Below are positions 18,801-26,049 of a stretch of 43,759 nt of DNA, piece after piece (within the stretch, counting starts at the first letter, position 1; every line of letters starts with the position of its first letter). The translations under genes and the position numbers were made by a program. Origin of the DNA: CAZEHS01 sp964649745 (lineage in GTDB: Bacteria; Bacillota; Clostridia; Peptostreptococcales; Acidaminobacteraceae); NCBI GenBank assembly GCA_964649745.1, contig CAZYQI010000027.1, forward strand, positions 1 to 43,759, in the 5' to 3' direction. Below the pieces are notes generated by a model that made no database searches, had not been told where the DNA came from, and saw nothing but the letters and a program-made list of their open reading frames with translations.

Positions 18801-19516
18801 ACTTTAACGTCCACACTGAGATTACCCTTTATGGCTGGGTTCTGGGGTGATGTTATGGTCAACGTTGGTTCCGCATTTAATGGTGTAATTTTGATGCGCC
18901 CGGCTCCGCCGTTGTTATAGGTGTTACTGGTATTTTTGAGTAGAGTTGTGTTCACATAGTTTCCGCCTGCTGAACCGTTATGACCGTGGGAATCACCAGT
19001 TGATCCTCTGTATGTTGCCGCCCCACCAAATCCATTAGGTGAACCTAGGCCTCCTCCGCCGCCTGCAGCAGATTTATAGGTGGGTTCCGTCATTCCATTT
19101 ATCGAACCACTGTAATAACCAGAGTAATTTGTGGTGCCCAAGCCTGCCCCACCACCGGACAATAGGAGTGTGCCTCCACTTATGGATATAGATGAACATC
19201 CTGCGCCATTTTGGGCGTAGTCAGTGGATTCTCTTCTTATATACGCCCCTCCAGAACCTCCACCGGACTGTGATCCTATTGACAAGGTAAAAACCTGGCC
19301 GTTGGTGGTCATCATTTCGCCGGTGGTATATCCCCCAGCCGTACCGGCTCCCGGTCCCCACACCTCAATTTTGATTTTCCCCCCATTGGATGTATAGGTA
19401 CCCGAGTAGGGACCGCTTACATCCAGTGGTGTTGCTGCAAAGGATTTGCTTGAATCGCTGAAGGACAATAGCATCAATAGCAGGATACAGATTGAAACTT
19501 GAAAACGCTTTTTCAT
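15803..19516 (-). CDS. Secreted glycine-rich, fibronectin type III repeat protein
   Basis: 1237 residues with a Sec signal (about 1-28). Residues 35-215 form a glycine-rich domain (GGGSGGAYIRR, AAGGGGGLGSPNGFGG) like those of bacterial surface proteins. Next come Ig-like segments (about 215-580) and about six fibronectin III repeats (about 585-1090, with recurring SWD or TWD turns such as IRLSWDSTG, ITIQWDALSG and VSMSWDAAKE). The C-terminal domain has a cohesin-like rhythm (KKYRLEVYYPSSV, GIINNIVFKGRQTGGA), ending AVEGWHN. No LPxTG sorting signal is visible. It ends 53 bases before the RHS toxin gene in the same direction, so the two are probably co-expressed; it could be an adhesin or a scaffold for the toxin, which is inference. 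Start ATG is preceded by GGAGG. Confidence 0.85.
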   Translation of the reverse strand: MKKRFQVSICILLLMLLSFSDSSKSFAATPLDVSGPYSGTYTSNGGKIKIEVWGPGAGTAGGYTTGEMMTTNGQVFTLSIGSQSGGGSGGAYIRRESTDYAQNGAGCSSISISGGTLLLSGGGAGLGTTNYSGYYSGSINGMTEPTYKSAAGGGGGLGSPNGFGGAATYRGSTGDSHGHNGSAGGNYVNTTLLKNTSNTYNNGGAGRIKITPLNAEPTLTITSPQNPAIKGNLSVDVKVSDFEGGPLTVKLLNGAAELASKSLTSGTTTEQTVNLTTPITALPEGAKSFTISVSDGLATTTAVYNVVIDRLLPTITLTPSTTAATGNNVTISAAVNGTGSEIVLQRWCLGEQTGGYVAESGVDFTGSFQAITNGIHTVYAKDRAGNDAVKTITVSNIDKELPSVTLSTGNYNTASKTYTATLDYSDGQSSVTEKKYGLTNTADIPATWNVYGAPLTVSAEGTWYIHYRAVDSVGNVSTGKFGPFSLGTENPASPVITRNPDTDTATEPYKIYVTDAVDAATGLYKTQYRLKQLGNEEWKDYTGLVEVTKTGLCEFQAKTVDILGRESAVVSVPLFQEGDSVLLIRDLKGVASENSIRLSWDSTGSSATYEVETNSGVVITPKSTNALEVYGLESSKSYTYRVRAKLDNDYGPWSEMITVKTSAPYLMAPTHVQYTKTNRTITIQWDALSGAKNYEVDVDGEIIPLQKELSYTVEGLSPNSSHIIRVRGVNADGFGEWSLWQIEKTTFIPPDPVLNLKGNVDKNSVSMSWDAAKEADSYDLEINFCKGAAVLFTESQSCQTPALDFVIEDKTVNCDVKVRSKNAAGVSPWTEITDITPLQLSTPAIEWVDAENADLMIQWGAVEGAYKYEIQQDGTTIGESVERLYKIDFTDAENHQYLVRGKDTDGGYSNWSEPIESKKIPRRPDWVDTVTPFIQTNQVELKWQPVAPRTVDPADIIKGYDVEVDGYVVQVKDTKYLHDELDPFTEHKYRVRAVTDYREGFWTDYIKVKTPAGILPKIYETQMANKSHTAIMTWDPVPGAEWYEVEVNGTVIKGYGATRYEHHGIKSFEENTYRVRACNRYGKGPWSHLVINCAIPAQVKKKEPVEMALTASDITDFKKYRLEVYYPSSVRVEDLCAYSVGKEVSDGMVPGTEIEILNHSPGRAEFLVHKIVDDGYSWAGIINNIVFKGRQTGGATLTYTVHDIEGDNPPVKEHDLKHLEKENFEKANPYAVEGWHN

Positions 19517-19558
19517 AACTCCTCCTTTATTTTGTTTTCTAATAAACTTTCATTACGA

Positions 19559-19777
19559 TCAGTTGTGCCATTTCTCTACTGCATAGGGAATTGTCTTCTC
19601 TAAGTTCTTCTTTTCAAGACGTTTCAGGTTGTATTGTTTTTTTATTCTGTCGCTGTTCTCCTTAAAAGGTTTACTCTACAGAGCACCCGGCAAGCTTCCT
19701 TTAGCCTTCAAGGTCAGTACCCCCCTCCCTTCTGATAAGCCCTGTTTAATAACTTCCGCCTTACATTCTATATATTC
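19559..19777 (-). pseudogene. Decayed C-terminus of a paralog of the fibronectin III protein
   Basis: The last 28 codons read YNLKRLEKKNLEKTIPYAVE plus KWHN and a stop, matching HDLKHLEKENFEKANPYAVE plus GWHN at the end of the intact protein at 15803. Upstream the same frame stays open to 19777 except for one TAG (19676-19678). It lies 42 bases upstream of the start of the intact gene, so a tandem copy was probably lost by deletion, leaving this tail. Confidence 0.6.
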
Positions 19778-20290
19778 CTATTTAGGCATATTATTGCTAA
19801 TTTGATAAATGTATTTTCTATTTATTACTATTATTTTACTATTTGTATATATTATTTAATTTATGTTCTAATTAATCTTTATTCTTTAATATTCTTATAT
19901 ATCTATTTTATGTTTTTGCTTCCATATATTACTTTCGCACATTCATGATTCTATCGCATGTAGTTATGATATTCAAGTCAGAAGCGTTAATTAATTTCGC
20001 AATTCTATATATTATCTTTAATTACTTAATTTCTTATAAATTTCAATATTTGTTATTAATCCATTCTGTTATGGCACTTATAGGTTTAATACCTGAATTA
20101 CGAGTAAGAAGACAATCTCTCTTTACACGAACATGTGTGAGCGAAACGTCGATGAAGTGAACCTTTGCTTCGAGCTGCATTTCTACTCCCTCTGAGCTTA
20201 GCTGAACGGATCCATGGCTTCTGCAGTATTCAACTCGCTGCTTTAAGAAGCGAGTGCCTTAGAACGGTTAGGTATCGATAAAATTCCATC
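19778..20290. other. AT-rich intergenic stretch with one small hairpin
   Basis: The first part (about 19780-20100) is strikingly AT-rich compared with the whole window and probably contains the promoter region of the leftward fibronectin-RHS transcript, though no single promoter stands out. A 7-bp stem hairpin (ACTCGCT, 9-base loop, AGCGAGT) lies at 20233-20255. A plus-strand frame at 19945-20160 (71 codons) has no ribosome binding site and looks random. A decayed IS200/605-type end is conceivable but not demonstrated. Confidence 0.4.
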
Positions 20291-20332
20291 AAAAAAAGAG
20301 AAGGTCCTTGCAAATGCAAGGGTCTTCTCTTT
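20291..20332 (-). terminator. Rho-independent terminator of the membrane protein gene
   Basis: A long imperfect stem (AAAGAGAAGG... with ...GGTCTTCTCTTT) closed by GCAAATGC is followed on the minus strand by a run of seven T. It stands 21 bases after the stop at 20354. Confidence 0.8.
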
Positions 20333-20353
20333 GGGATTCATCCGTGTGTTCTT

Positions 20354-21016
20354 TTATTCGCTTTTCTCTATGGGTTTAGGTTCCTGGGAATTTTCTTCGG
20401 TTGGCTCCGCCTCTTCCGATGGTTCGGATTCACACTCGGAGAGCTCAGAAAGGCCGTCTGTTTCTTCTTTTTCCAGTTCTTCCTGAACGGGATCCACAGG
20501 AGCCGCTTTCCCCTTCACTCCGAAAGCCATCCACAGCCCCACCAGCAGCTGTGCCAGAAGCACCGTATAGTTCGGTACCAGCATTTTCAGGATGTAGTCA
20601 ACACCCTCCGGGGACGAAAAGGCCATTACCATATCCTGAAAGTTCATATACGTTGGAAGGAAAAGCGCAAACACGGCCACCGCAGCCAATATCGCCCCTG
20701 CCGCGCCAAGCTGCATTTCCTTCCTCTCCCCTGCGCCGGATGCCCAGGCCTCGTTTTCTGAAGCCAACGCTTTATCCTTTGCCTGGCTCCAGTAAATCAA
20801 CCCGGCTCCCAGAAGGATCATCAGGATAAACGGAAGAGACTGTTTTGCTATGGCTCCGTACAGCTGGCTGTTCCAGGCCTCTGCCGGCAACTGCTCCGAA
20901 ATAACCGCCGATACGATGGAGGCGCCGATCTTACTCAGCCACTCAAAAATATAATTCCATACTACAAAAACACCAAGAATACCGCCGGTTGTTATCAACT
21001 TCATCTTCTTCTGCAT
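20354..21016 (-). CDS. Membrane protein with long acidic C-terminal tail
   Basis: 220 residues, start ATG with AGGAGG upstream. Four hydrophobic segments are visible: about 9-28, 60-76, 103-121 and 147-168. They are followed by a tail of about 50 residues rich in Glu, Ser and Pro (EELEKEETDGLSE... to PKPIEKSE) that should be cytoplasmic or disordered. I do not recognise the family. It is a single-gene unit with its own terminator; the next gene upstream starts about 95 bases away in the same direction. The small acidic-tail fragment at 3388-3519 ends similarly, which may be chance. Confidence 0.7.
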   Translation of the reverse strand: MQKKMKLITTGGILGVFVVWNYIFEWLSKIGASIVSAVISEQLPAEAWNSQLYGAIAKQSLPFILMILLGAGLIYWSQAKDKALASENEAWASGAGERKEMQLGAAGAILAAVAVFALFLPTYMNFQDMVMAFSSPEGVDYILKMLVPNYTVLLAQLLVGLWMAFGVKGKAAPVDPVQEELEKEETDGLSELSECESEPSEEAEPTEENSQEPKPIEKSE

Positions 21017-21111
21017 CGAACTGCCTCCTGTAGTTTAAATCCTTTGTTCATTCTATCTGACAGCACCCGGCTGAACAACTGCATTTCTCCCAGATTACAG
21101 CTATGTGAACA

Positions 21112-21819
21112 TTATTTGAACGTTTCCACCTTAACGGTCTTGATAATTACCGGCGTTTCCGGTTTATCCCCGCTGTCGGTGCTGACTTCTGTGATCTTGT
21201 CCACCACATCCATCCCTTCGTATACCTGTCCGAAAACCGTGTGCTTGTTGTCCAGCCAAGGGGTTCCCCCCTGTTTCATGTAGGCGTCCGTCAGCGCATC
21301 ACTGTATCCGCTTTCCTTCATGAATTTGCTCATATCCTCGTTCATGGCCGCTGCCGGCAGCTGCACGATGAAGAATTGACTGCCATTGGTGTTGGGTCCG
21401 CTATTGGCCATGGAAAGAGCCCCTCTGAAATTATGCGCATTGGGGCTGAATTCATCCTCAAAGGGTTTTCCCCACAGGCTTTCACCACCGGTGCCGGTCC
21501 CCTCGGGATCGCCCCCCTGAATCATAAAATCCTTCATAACCCGGTGAAAGGTTAGGCCGTCATAATACCCCTTACCCGCAAGACCCGTAAAGTTTTCTAC
21601 AGCCTTCGGAGCCGCGCCGGGCATCAGCTTAACCTTGACGGTGCCCATGCTGGTATCGATAATGGCCACGGAATCCCCTACAACAGGGGGATCCAGCTGG
21701 GTGAGATCCGTTTTTTCCTGAACCGCAGGCGTCTGGTCGGGTGGAATCTCTGCCGGCTTACTGCAGCCGGGAAGAACGCTTATAGCGGCAACAAGGCATA
21801 ATGCAATCCATTTTTTCAT
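21112..21819 (-). CDS. Cyclophilin-type peptidyl-prolyl cis-trans isomerase, lipoprotein
   Basis: 235 residues. A lipoprotein signal with lipobox LPGC places the mature protein on the outer face of the cytoplasmic membrane, where it would help proline-limited folding of exported proteins. Cyclophilin landmarks are intact: LTFHRVMKDFMIQGGDPEGT (the catalytic His-Arg and the QGGD loop), FRGALSMANSGPNTNGSQFF and WLDNKHTVFGQV. Its sequence closely follows the cyclophilin domain of the gene directly upstream (17-base gap), so the pair arose by tandem duplication and is probably co-transcribed. Confidence 0.93.
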   Translation of the reverse strand: MKKWIALCLVAAISVLPGCSKPAEIPPDQTPAVQEKTDLTQLDPPVVGDSVAIIDTSMGTVKVKLMPGAAPKAVENFTGLAGKGYYDGLTFHRVMKDFMIQGGDPEGTGTGGESLWGKPFEDEFSPNAHNFRGALSMANSGPNTNGSQFFIVQLPAAAMNEDMSKFMKESGYSDALTDAYMKQGGTPWLDNKHTVFGQVYEGMDVVDKITEVSTDSGDKPETPVIIKTVKVETFK

Positions 21820-21836
21820 AAACCTGCACCTCTTCG

Positions 21837-22865
21837 TTATTTTTTTGTTTCAATCTCAACAGACCGTATCACAACCGGCTCCACCGGTTTATCTCCAGCT
21901 CCTGTTTTAACGGCTGCAATGGCATCAATCACTTCCATGCCTGCATATACCTGCCCGAAAACAGTATGCTTGCCATCCAGCCAAGGGGTGCCTCCCAACC
22001 GCAGGTAGGCGTCCTTCACCGCTTGCGGCTCCCCGGCGGCAAGCATGTTCGCTTTTATAACCTCCGCAGGAAGCTGCACAATGAAAAATTGGCTGCCGTT
22101 GGTATCCGGACCGCTGTTGGCCATGGAAAGAGCCCCTCGGAAGTTATGGGCATCCGAGCTGAACTCATCTGCGAATTTTTCGCCCCAGAGGCTGGTGCCT
22201 CCGGTTCCGTTTCCATTGGGATCTCCCCCCTGAATCATGAACTCCGGAATCACCCGATGAAACGTCAGATTATCATAATAGCCCTTTTGTGCCAGCCCGA
22301 TGAAGTTCTCCACCGCCTTCGGCGCTTCCTTCTTAAGCAGCTTTATGCGAATATCCCCCATGCTGGTCTTCATCAGGGCAACCGTATCCCCTGCCGCCGG
22401 TTTATCCAGCTGCGCCAGTGTTCCGGACATCGCCTCGAAGGCTATGGTTCTGGCTGCCGGATCCCATATGATCCGATAGCCCAGATTTTCGAATATCGCC
22501 CGAAAAGGCACATAGGTGCGCCCATGGATTATTTTTGCAGCGGTATCCATGGGAATTGAGTTTCCACCAGAACGAATTGCCGATGATCCGATGGTCACTT
22601 CCAGCAGCGTTGTTCCCTTTTGTACGGTGACCGTCTGGGTTTCGGCTCTCCAGCCTACATCCGCTCCCAGAAGCTCGGATATCTTGCGGATTGGAACCAG
22701 GGTGCGTCCGTTCTCGTCAATGACTATCTGTCCTTCTTCCTGGCTGAACTGAACCACCTGGCCGTTTTGCAGAATCCGTATCGGATCGCTGTCTGCATTG
22801 GCTATCCCAAGGGTTGAAATCATCAGCATCAAGACCAGTATCAAGCTTCCGATTCTGCCTGCCAT
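21837..22865 (-). CDS. Secreted copper-amine-oxidase-N domain plus cyclophilin fusion
   Basis: 342 residues with a Sec signal (about 1-24) and an AGGAGG-type site before ATG. Residues 30-145 show the copper amine oxidase N-terminal domain pattern (VPIRKISELLGADVGW, YVPFRAIFENLGYRIIWD), a non-enzymatic module common in clostridial surface proteins and thought to help cell-wall anchoring. Residues 155-342 are a cyclophilin domain with FHRVIPEFMIQGGDP and ALSMANSGPDTNGSQFF. The role is extracytoplasmic proline isomerisation, perhaps held in the wall. The downstream gene is a lipoprotein version of the same enzyme. Confidence 0.92.
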   Translation of the reverse strand: MAGRIGSLILVLMLMISTLGIANADSDPIRILQNGQVVQFSQEEGQIVIDENGRTLVPIRKISELLGADVGWRAETQTVTVQKGTTLLEVTIGSSAIRSGGNSIPMDTAAKIIHGRTYVPFRAIFENLGYRIIWDPAARTIAFEAMSGTLAQLDKPAAGDTVALMKTSMGDIRIKLLKKEAPKAVENFIGLAQKGYYDNLTFHRVIPEFMIQGGDPNGNGTGGTSLWGEKFADEFSSDAHNFRGALSMANSGPDTNGSQFFIVQLPAEVIKANMLAAGEPQAVKDAYLRLGGTPWLDGKHTVFGQVYAGMEVIDAIAAVKTGAGDKPVEPVVIRSVEIETKK

Positions 22866-22969
22866 AAATTTGCCTCCTTCGTCACTACGGGTATTATAAC
22901 CGCGGCGAATTCCCCATCTATGATACCATACATACGTCCTTTTGGTGTGTGTTGTCGGTGCTGCCCATT

Positions 22970-22998
22970 AAAAAGAGCACCCTATCCAGGCGCTCTTA
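22970..22998 (-). terminator. Terminator of the DUF302 gene
   Basis: AAGAGC at 22973-22978 pairs with GCTCTT at 22992-22997, the stem being extended by wobble pairs. The minus strand continues with a T run. It lies directly after the stop at 23002. Confidence 0.55.
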
Positions 22999-23001
22999 CA
23001 T

Positions 23002-23388
23002 CTAAACCGATTCCAAGATGGCTCTTTTCAGGTGCCGTTCCACATCGTGAGCCGTTGCCAGCAGTTCCTGGTCGCCAAGCATTTCCATCATCAGGCTGGG
23101 GCGGATCATTCCCATATACACCCCGTCGTCCTTCTCAAAGACCACAATCTTGCAAGGCAGAAAGTATGCCGCATCCAGGTTGATATCCAGGGCGGCCTTG
23201 GCCTTCTGAGGGTTGCAGATTTCAAGAATACGGCAGTTGTAATTGAATTCAAGGCCCTTTTCCTGCATTTTTTCCCATACATCAAATTCCCATAAAATTC
23301 CGAATCCTTCCAGCTTCAAATTGTCAGCAAGGCTGGAAAGGGTATCCTCAAAGCTCTTCTCAGATTTCAGCTCAAAATTTATCTCCAT
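23002..23388 (-). CDS. DUF302 family protein
   Basis: 128 residues, cytoplasmic. The DUF302 pattern is visible: F(E)LKSEKSFEDTLSSLADNL at the N-terminus, FGILWEFDVWEKMQEKGLEF in the middle, RILEICNPQKAKAALDINLD and AYFLPCKIVVFEKDDGVYMG toward the end. DUF302 proteins are small alpha/beta proteins without a settled function, sometimes found near sulfur or redox genes. No such genes are near here. It has its own terminator and appears to be a separate unit. Confidence 0.88.
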   Translation of the reverse strand: MEINFELKSEKSFEDTLSSLADNLKLEGFGILWEFDVWEKMQEKGLEFNYNCRILEICNPQKAKAALDINLDAAYFLPCKIVVFEKDDGVYMGMIRPSLMMEMLGDQELLATAHDVERHLKRAILESV

Positions 23389-23446
23389 GACATCACCCTC
23401 CTGTGCCCTATTGGTACCCCACCTTTTCGCATCTTACCCCTCTCTG

Positions 23447-23486
23447 CGAAAAAAAAGAACAGTGCCGGGTACTTCGCCACTGTTCT
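23447..23486 (-). terminator. Terminator of the membrane protein gene at 23523
   Basis: A perfect 9-bp stem (AGAACAGTG, CACTGTTCT) with a 13-base loop is followed on the minus strand by eight T. Confidence 0.8.
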
Positions 23487-23522
23487 GTGATGATACATAG
23501 GGGGTCTCCAAGGTGTTCCCGG

Positions 23523-24299
23523 TCACTGGGAATACAAGCTTCCTCTTACTTCCTTTTCTATCTCGGTACGACAGCGTTTTTCAAAGGGGTTATTCACCAT
23601 GGCTGTTGCAAACAGATAGGGGTAGCGTTCCTTCAGATGCTTCATGTAGAACAGCCATTCCTGCGCCAGATGGCCGTACGCCCGTTCCAGGTCCAGCTTC
23701 AGATGCTCAAGATCCCTGCGCCCTTCATTTTCGCGGTTAAGGGCCTTTCTAAGTGCCAGCTCTTCATGCATGTGCCTTACCGACATCAGCAGCTCGCTGA
23801 AGGTGTCGTGCTCCATCAGTGCCGGATTGGCAATAAGGCTGACCACAAGATCCGTTTTTGAATCCAACAGACTGAAAAGACCGTCGAGATCCACACTTCC
23901 AATATCCACCTTATAACTGAAGGTTTTTAGGACCGCATCAAGTTTCTTGTAGTCCGCCTCTCCCCATTGAGCTGTAACGTGAATATCCTTTCCAAGCACT
24001 GCAATCCCATTATCCCCGGCGGCGCATATGCGGAGCATCTCCTGGCCCAATTCCTGATAAAAAAGACCGATCAGCATATTGAGTTTTTCCATCAGTTTTG
24101 CCCGTTCCCGACCCTCCAGCAGTTTATCAATCACCAGGGTGACAAGGAACACCTCCAGAGGTATGAATGCAATATCACCGATGAGATACATCATCATGTG
24201 ATGAAAATCCCTGAAAATCATGTAGTGAACACCGTGAAGCGCTGCCGAGAGCGCCAACAGAAAAATACCTATTTTAATAAATTCTTTTCTTTTACCCAT
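23523..24299 (-). CDS. Uncharacterised two-helix membrane protein with cytoplasmic helical domain
   Basis: 258 residues from the ATG at 24297-24299, chosen because GGAGG lies 5 bases upstream; a longer frame to 24350 exists without a signal. Two transmembrane helices (about 7-25 and 36-60, KIGIFLLALSAALHGVHYM and GDIAFIPLEVFLVTLVIDK) are followed by a large helical domain of about 195 residues, rich in charged heptad-like stretches. I do not recognise a family. The divergent neighbour is an AI-2E-type permease 209 bases away, so a shared intergenic control region is possible. Confidence 0.7.
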   Translation of the reverse strand: MGKRKEFIKIGIFLLALSAALHGVHYMIFRDFHHMMMYLIGDIAFIPLEVFLVTLVIDKLLEGRERAKLMEKLNMLIGLFYQELGQEMLRICAAGDNGIAVLGKDIHVTAQWGEADYKKLDAVLKTFSYKVDIGSVDLDGLFSLLDSKTDLVVSLIANPALMEHDTFSELLMSVRHMHEELALRKALNRENEGRRDLEHLKLDLERAYGHLAQEWLFYMKHLKERYPYLFATAMVNNPFEKRCRTEIEKEVRGSLYSQ

Positions 24300-24508
24300 C
24301 GAATCCTCCATACGTTGTCTGAGCTGATTAAACCTTCCGAATCGTAACACACAGGTCTGAATTATTCAAGACGTCCATGAGGTTCGCCACGGGACCCGTC
24401 CATGGGATTACATACGGCTATATTTCATCATTTCTTCATAAAAAAGAGCGCATACTTGTGATATGATACTGTTAAATAGTTCAAATTTCAACGAATGGAG
24501 GCATCCTC

Positions 24509-25612
24509 ATGACCTGGGATATACGCCCTTTAAAAAAATTCTTCCGTGTGGCCGCTCCGTTCCTTTTGACTGCGGCAATTGCCGTCCTGGCCGTCCTGGC
24601 TTTCAAATATCTGCTTCCCTTTGCCCTTGCACTGCTTGTCGCTACCATGGTATGGCCCATCGTCAATCGGCTTGAAAAATTTCGTATCAACCGGATTTTC
24701 AGCTCTGTCATCTGCCTCAGTGGCTTTTACCTGATCGGCGCAACGGTTTTCACCATGCTTATCATCCGCACAAGCCAGGAGCTGCTTGGGTTGGCTGCAG
24801 AAATACCCAGTCTTATCAGTCAGGCCGATACGCTTTTTTCTTCCCTCTTCATCCAGTTGCAGGCTGCTTATCTGGTGCTGCCGGCCGATGTAGCCCCCTT
24901 TGTGGATCAGGCCATGACGCAGCTGGCTTCCAAGGGAATGATATTTGCCCAGGACGCTGCCGCGTGGCTGCTCACCGGGGTCGCAAAAATGCCCGGGTTT
25001 TTTCTGGTCCTTATTTTCGCCATTCTTTCCAGCTATATCATCACCTTTGACATCGTCAACATCCGTAAGAAATTCAATTCCGGGCTGGCTCCCGAAATAC
25101 GCAATCGGATTGATGCCGTACTGAAGGAAATGACCAGCGCCGTAGGAAAATATCTCAAGGCCATGCTGATTCTTATTGGAATCACCTTTGCTATTGCGTT
25201 AGCCGGGCTTTCCTTCATCGGTGTGGATTATGCCCTGGTAGGCTCCTTCGTTATCGCCATCGCAGATCTGCTTCCTGTCCTGGGACCGGGTTCCATATTT
25301 ATCCCCTGGGTGATTTGGCTTGTGGCCACCGGCGAAACCGCCAAGGGCCTTATGATGCTGGGTCTTTACGGCTTTATCTTCGTATTTCGCCAGGCGGTGC
25401 AGCCGAAGGTGCTTTCCGACACCATGGAGCTGCCTGCGCTGCCTCTTCTGATTGCTATCTGGATTGGCCTGACCCAGTTCGGTCTGGCTGGCCTTCTGCT
25501 GGCACCCTTTGTACTGGTGCTGTACCAGGCTGTAGGCAAGGCACTGAACTCAAACCTGCCTGCCGCGGAGGACAGAGGTCAGACTGAAATTGAAGCCGAG
25601 CCGAAGAAATAG
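24509..25612 (+). CDS. AI-2E family transporter-type permease
   Basis: 367 residues with about eight transmembrane segments and the family signatures: FALALLVATMVWPIVNRLEK near the N-terminus, a long amphipathic middle region, VGSFVIAIADLLPVLGPGSI, and LTQFGLAGLLLAPF near the end. The family (PF01594) includes exporters of autoinducer-2 (TqsA) and sodium/proton antiporters, as well as sporulation protein YtvI. The organism type makes a YtvI-like or ion-transport role at least as likely as AI-2 transport, so the substrate is open. ATG follows GGAGG at about 7 bases. A strong terminator comes 27 bases after the stop. Confidence 0.9.
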   Translation: MTWDIRPLKKFFRVAAPFLLTAAIAVLAVLAFKYLLPFALALLVATMVWPIVNRLEKFRINRIFSSVICLSGFYLIGATVFTMLIIRTSQELLGLAAEIPSLISQADTLFSSLFIQLQAAYLVLPADVAPFVDQAMTQLASKGMIFAQDAAAWLLTGVAKMPGFFLVLIFAILSSYIITFDIVNIRKKFNSGLAPEIRNRIDAVLKEMTSAVGKYLKAMLILIGITFAIALAGLSFIGVDYALVGSFVIAIADLLPVLGPGSIFIPWVIWLVATGETAKGLMMLGLYGFIFVFRQAVQPKVLSDTMELPALPLLIAIWIGLTQFGLAGLLLAPFVLVLYQAVGKALNSNLPAAEDRGQTEIEAEPKK

Positions 25613-25638
25613 CAATCCGCATATTCCTTATCAAAAGC

Positions 25639-25687
25639 AAGGGACCGTCTCAACCAGAAATTTTTCCGGATGAGGCAGTCCTTTTTT
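25639..25687 (+). terminator. Terminator of the AI-2E permease gene
   Basis: An imperfect stem of about 12 bp (AAGGGACCGTCTCA with TGAGGCAGTCCTT) is followed by a T run. Confidence 0.75.
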
Positions 25688-25730
25688 CATGCAGCGTCAT
25701 TAAAGTCCGGTGATAAAATAAAAAAATTTA

Positions 25731-25857
25731 GCCACGGATAACACGGATGTTCATAAAAGTGTTCTATGTACGAGGACATGATTCTATACTCGCATTGGTA
25801 GGGTGGGTCTAATTTGATATACCGAGTCATCCCCCTTTTATCCGTGTTATCCGTGGC
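25731..25857. repeat. 127-bp element with perfect 18-bp terminal inverted repeats
   Basis: GCCACGGATAACACGGAT at 25731-25748 is repeated exactly inverted at 25840-25857, with about 91 bases between and no coding potential. The arms continue into A/T-rich flanks. Size and structure fit a MITE or REP-like element. It sits between the permease terminator and the scrap of a GGDEF gene. Confidence 0.6.
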
Positions 25858-25876
25858 AAAAGACTTTATTCAGCAA

Positions 25877-25924
25877 TCAGATCACTTCAATGCGGTTGCG
25901 TCCATAGTGCTTGGCCAGAAATCC
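25877..25924 (-). pseudogene. C-terminal scrap of a GGDEF-domain gene
   Basis: Minus-strand codons read FLAKHYGRNRIEVI then TGA. This matches the very end of GGDEF domains (consensus ALYxAKxxGRNRV). The sequence upstream does not continue the domain. The intact GGDEF protein in this window ends its GGDEF domain differently (MYQAKESSSNHLVFY), so this was another gene. It is short, so the call is tentative. Confidence 0.5.
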
Positions 25925-26049
25925 GCCGTTGGTCAACATTCAAGGTTATTCCATGGATGCTGCTGAAGGATTCCCGTTTGTCTGTTTGAATTCACTGACG
26001 ATTCATGATAGCATAGGTGATTATCATGGACTGAAAGGTAGGCACGCAT

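Noticed and set aside
19945..20160. A 71-codon plus-strand frame in the AT-rich gap, considered as a transposase TnpB remnant
   Set aside because: No ribosome binding site, no recognisable TnpB zinc-finger or catalytic motif, and composition follows the AT-rich background.
24440..24470. TATGAT as a -10 box for the AI-2E permease gene
   Set aside because: No acceptable -35 element at 16-18 bases upstream, so I did not call a promoter.
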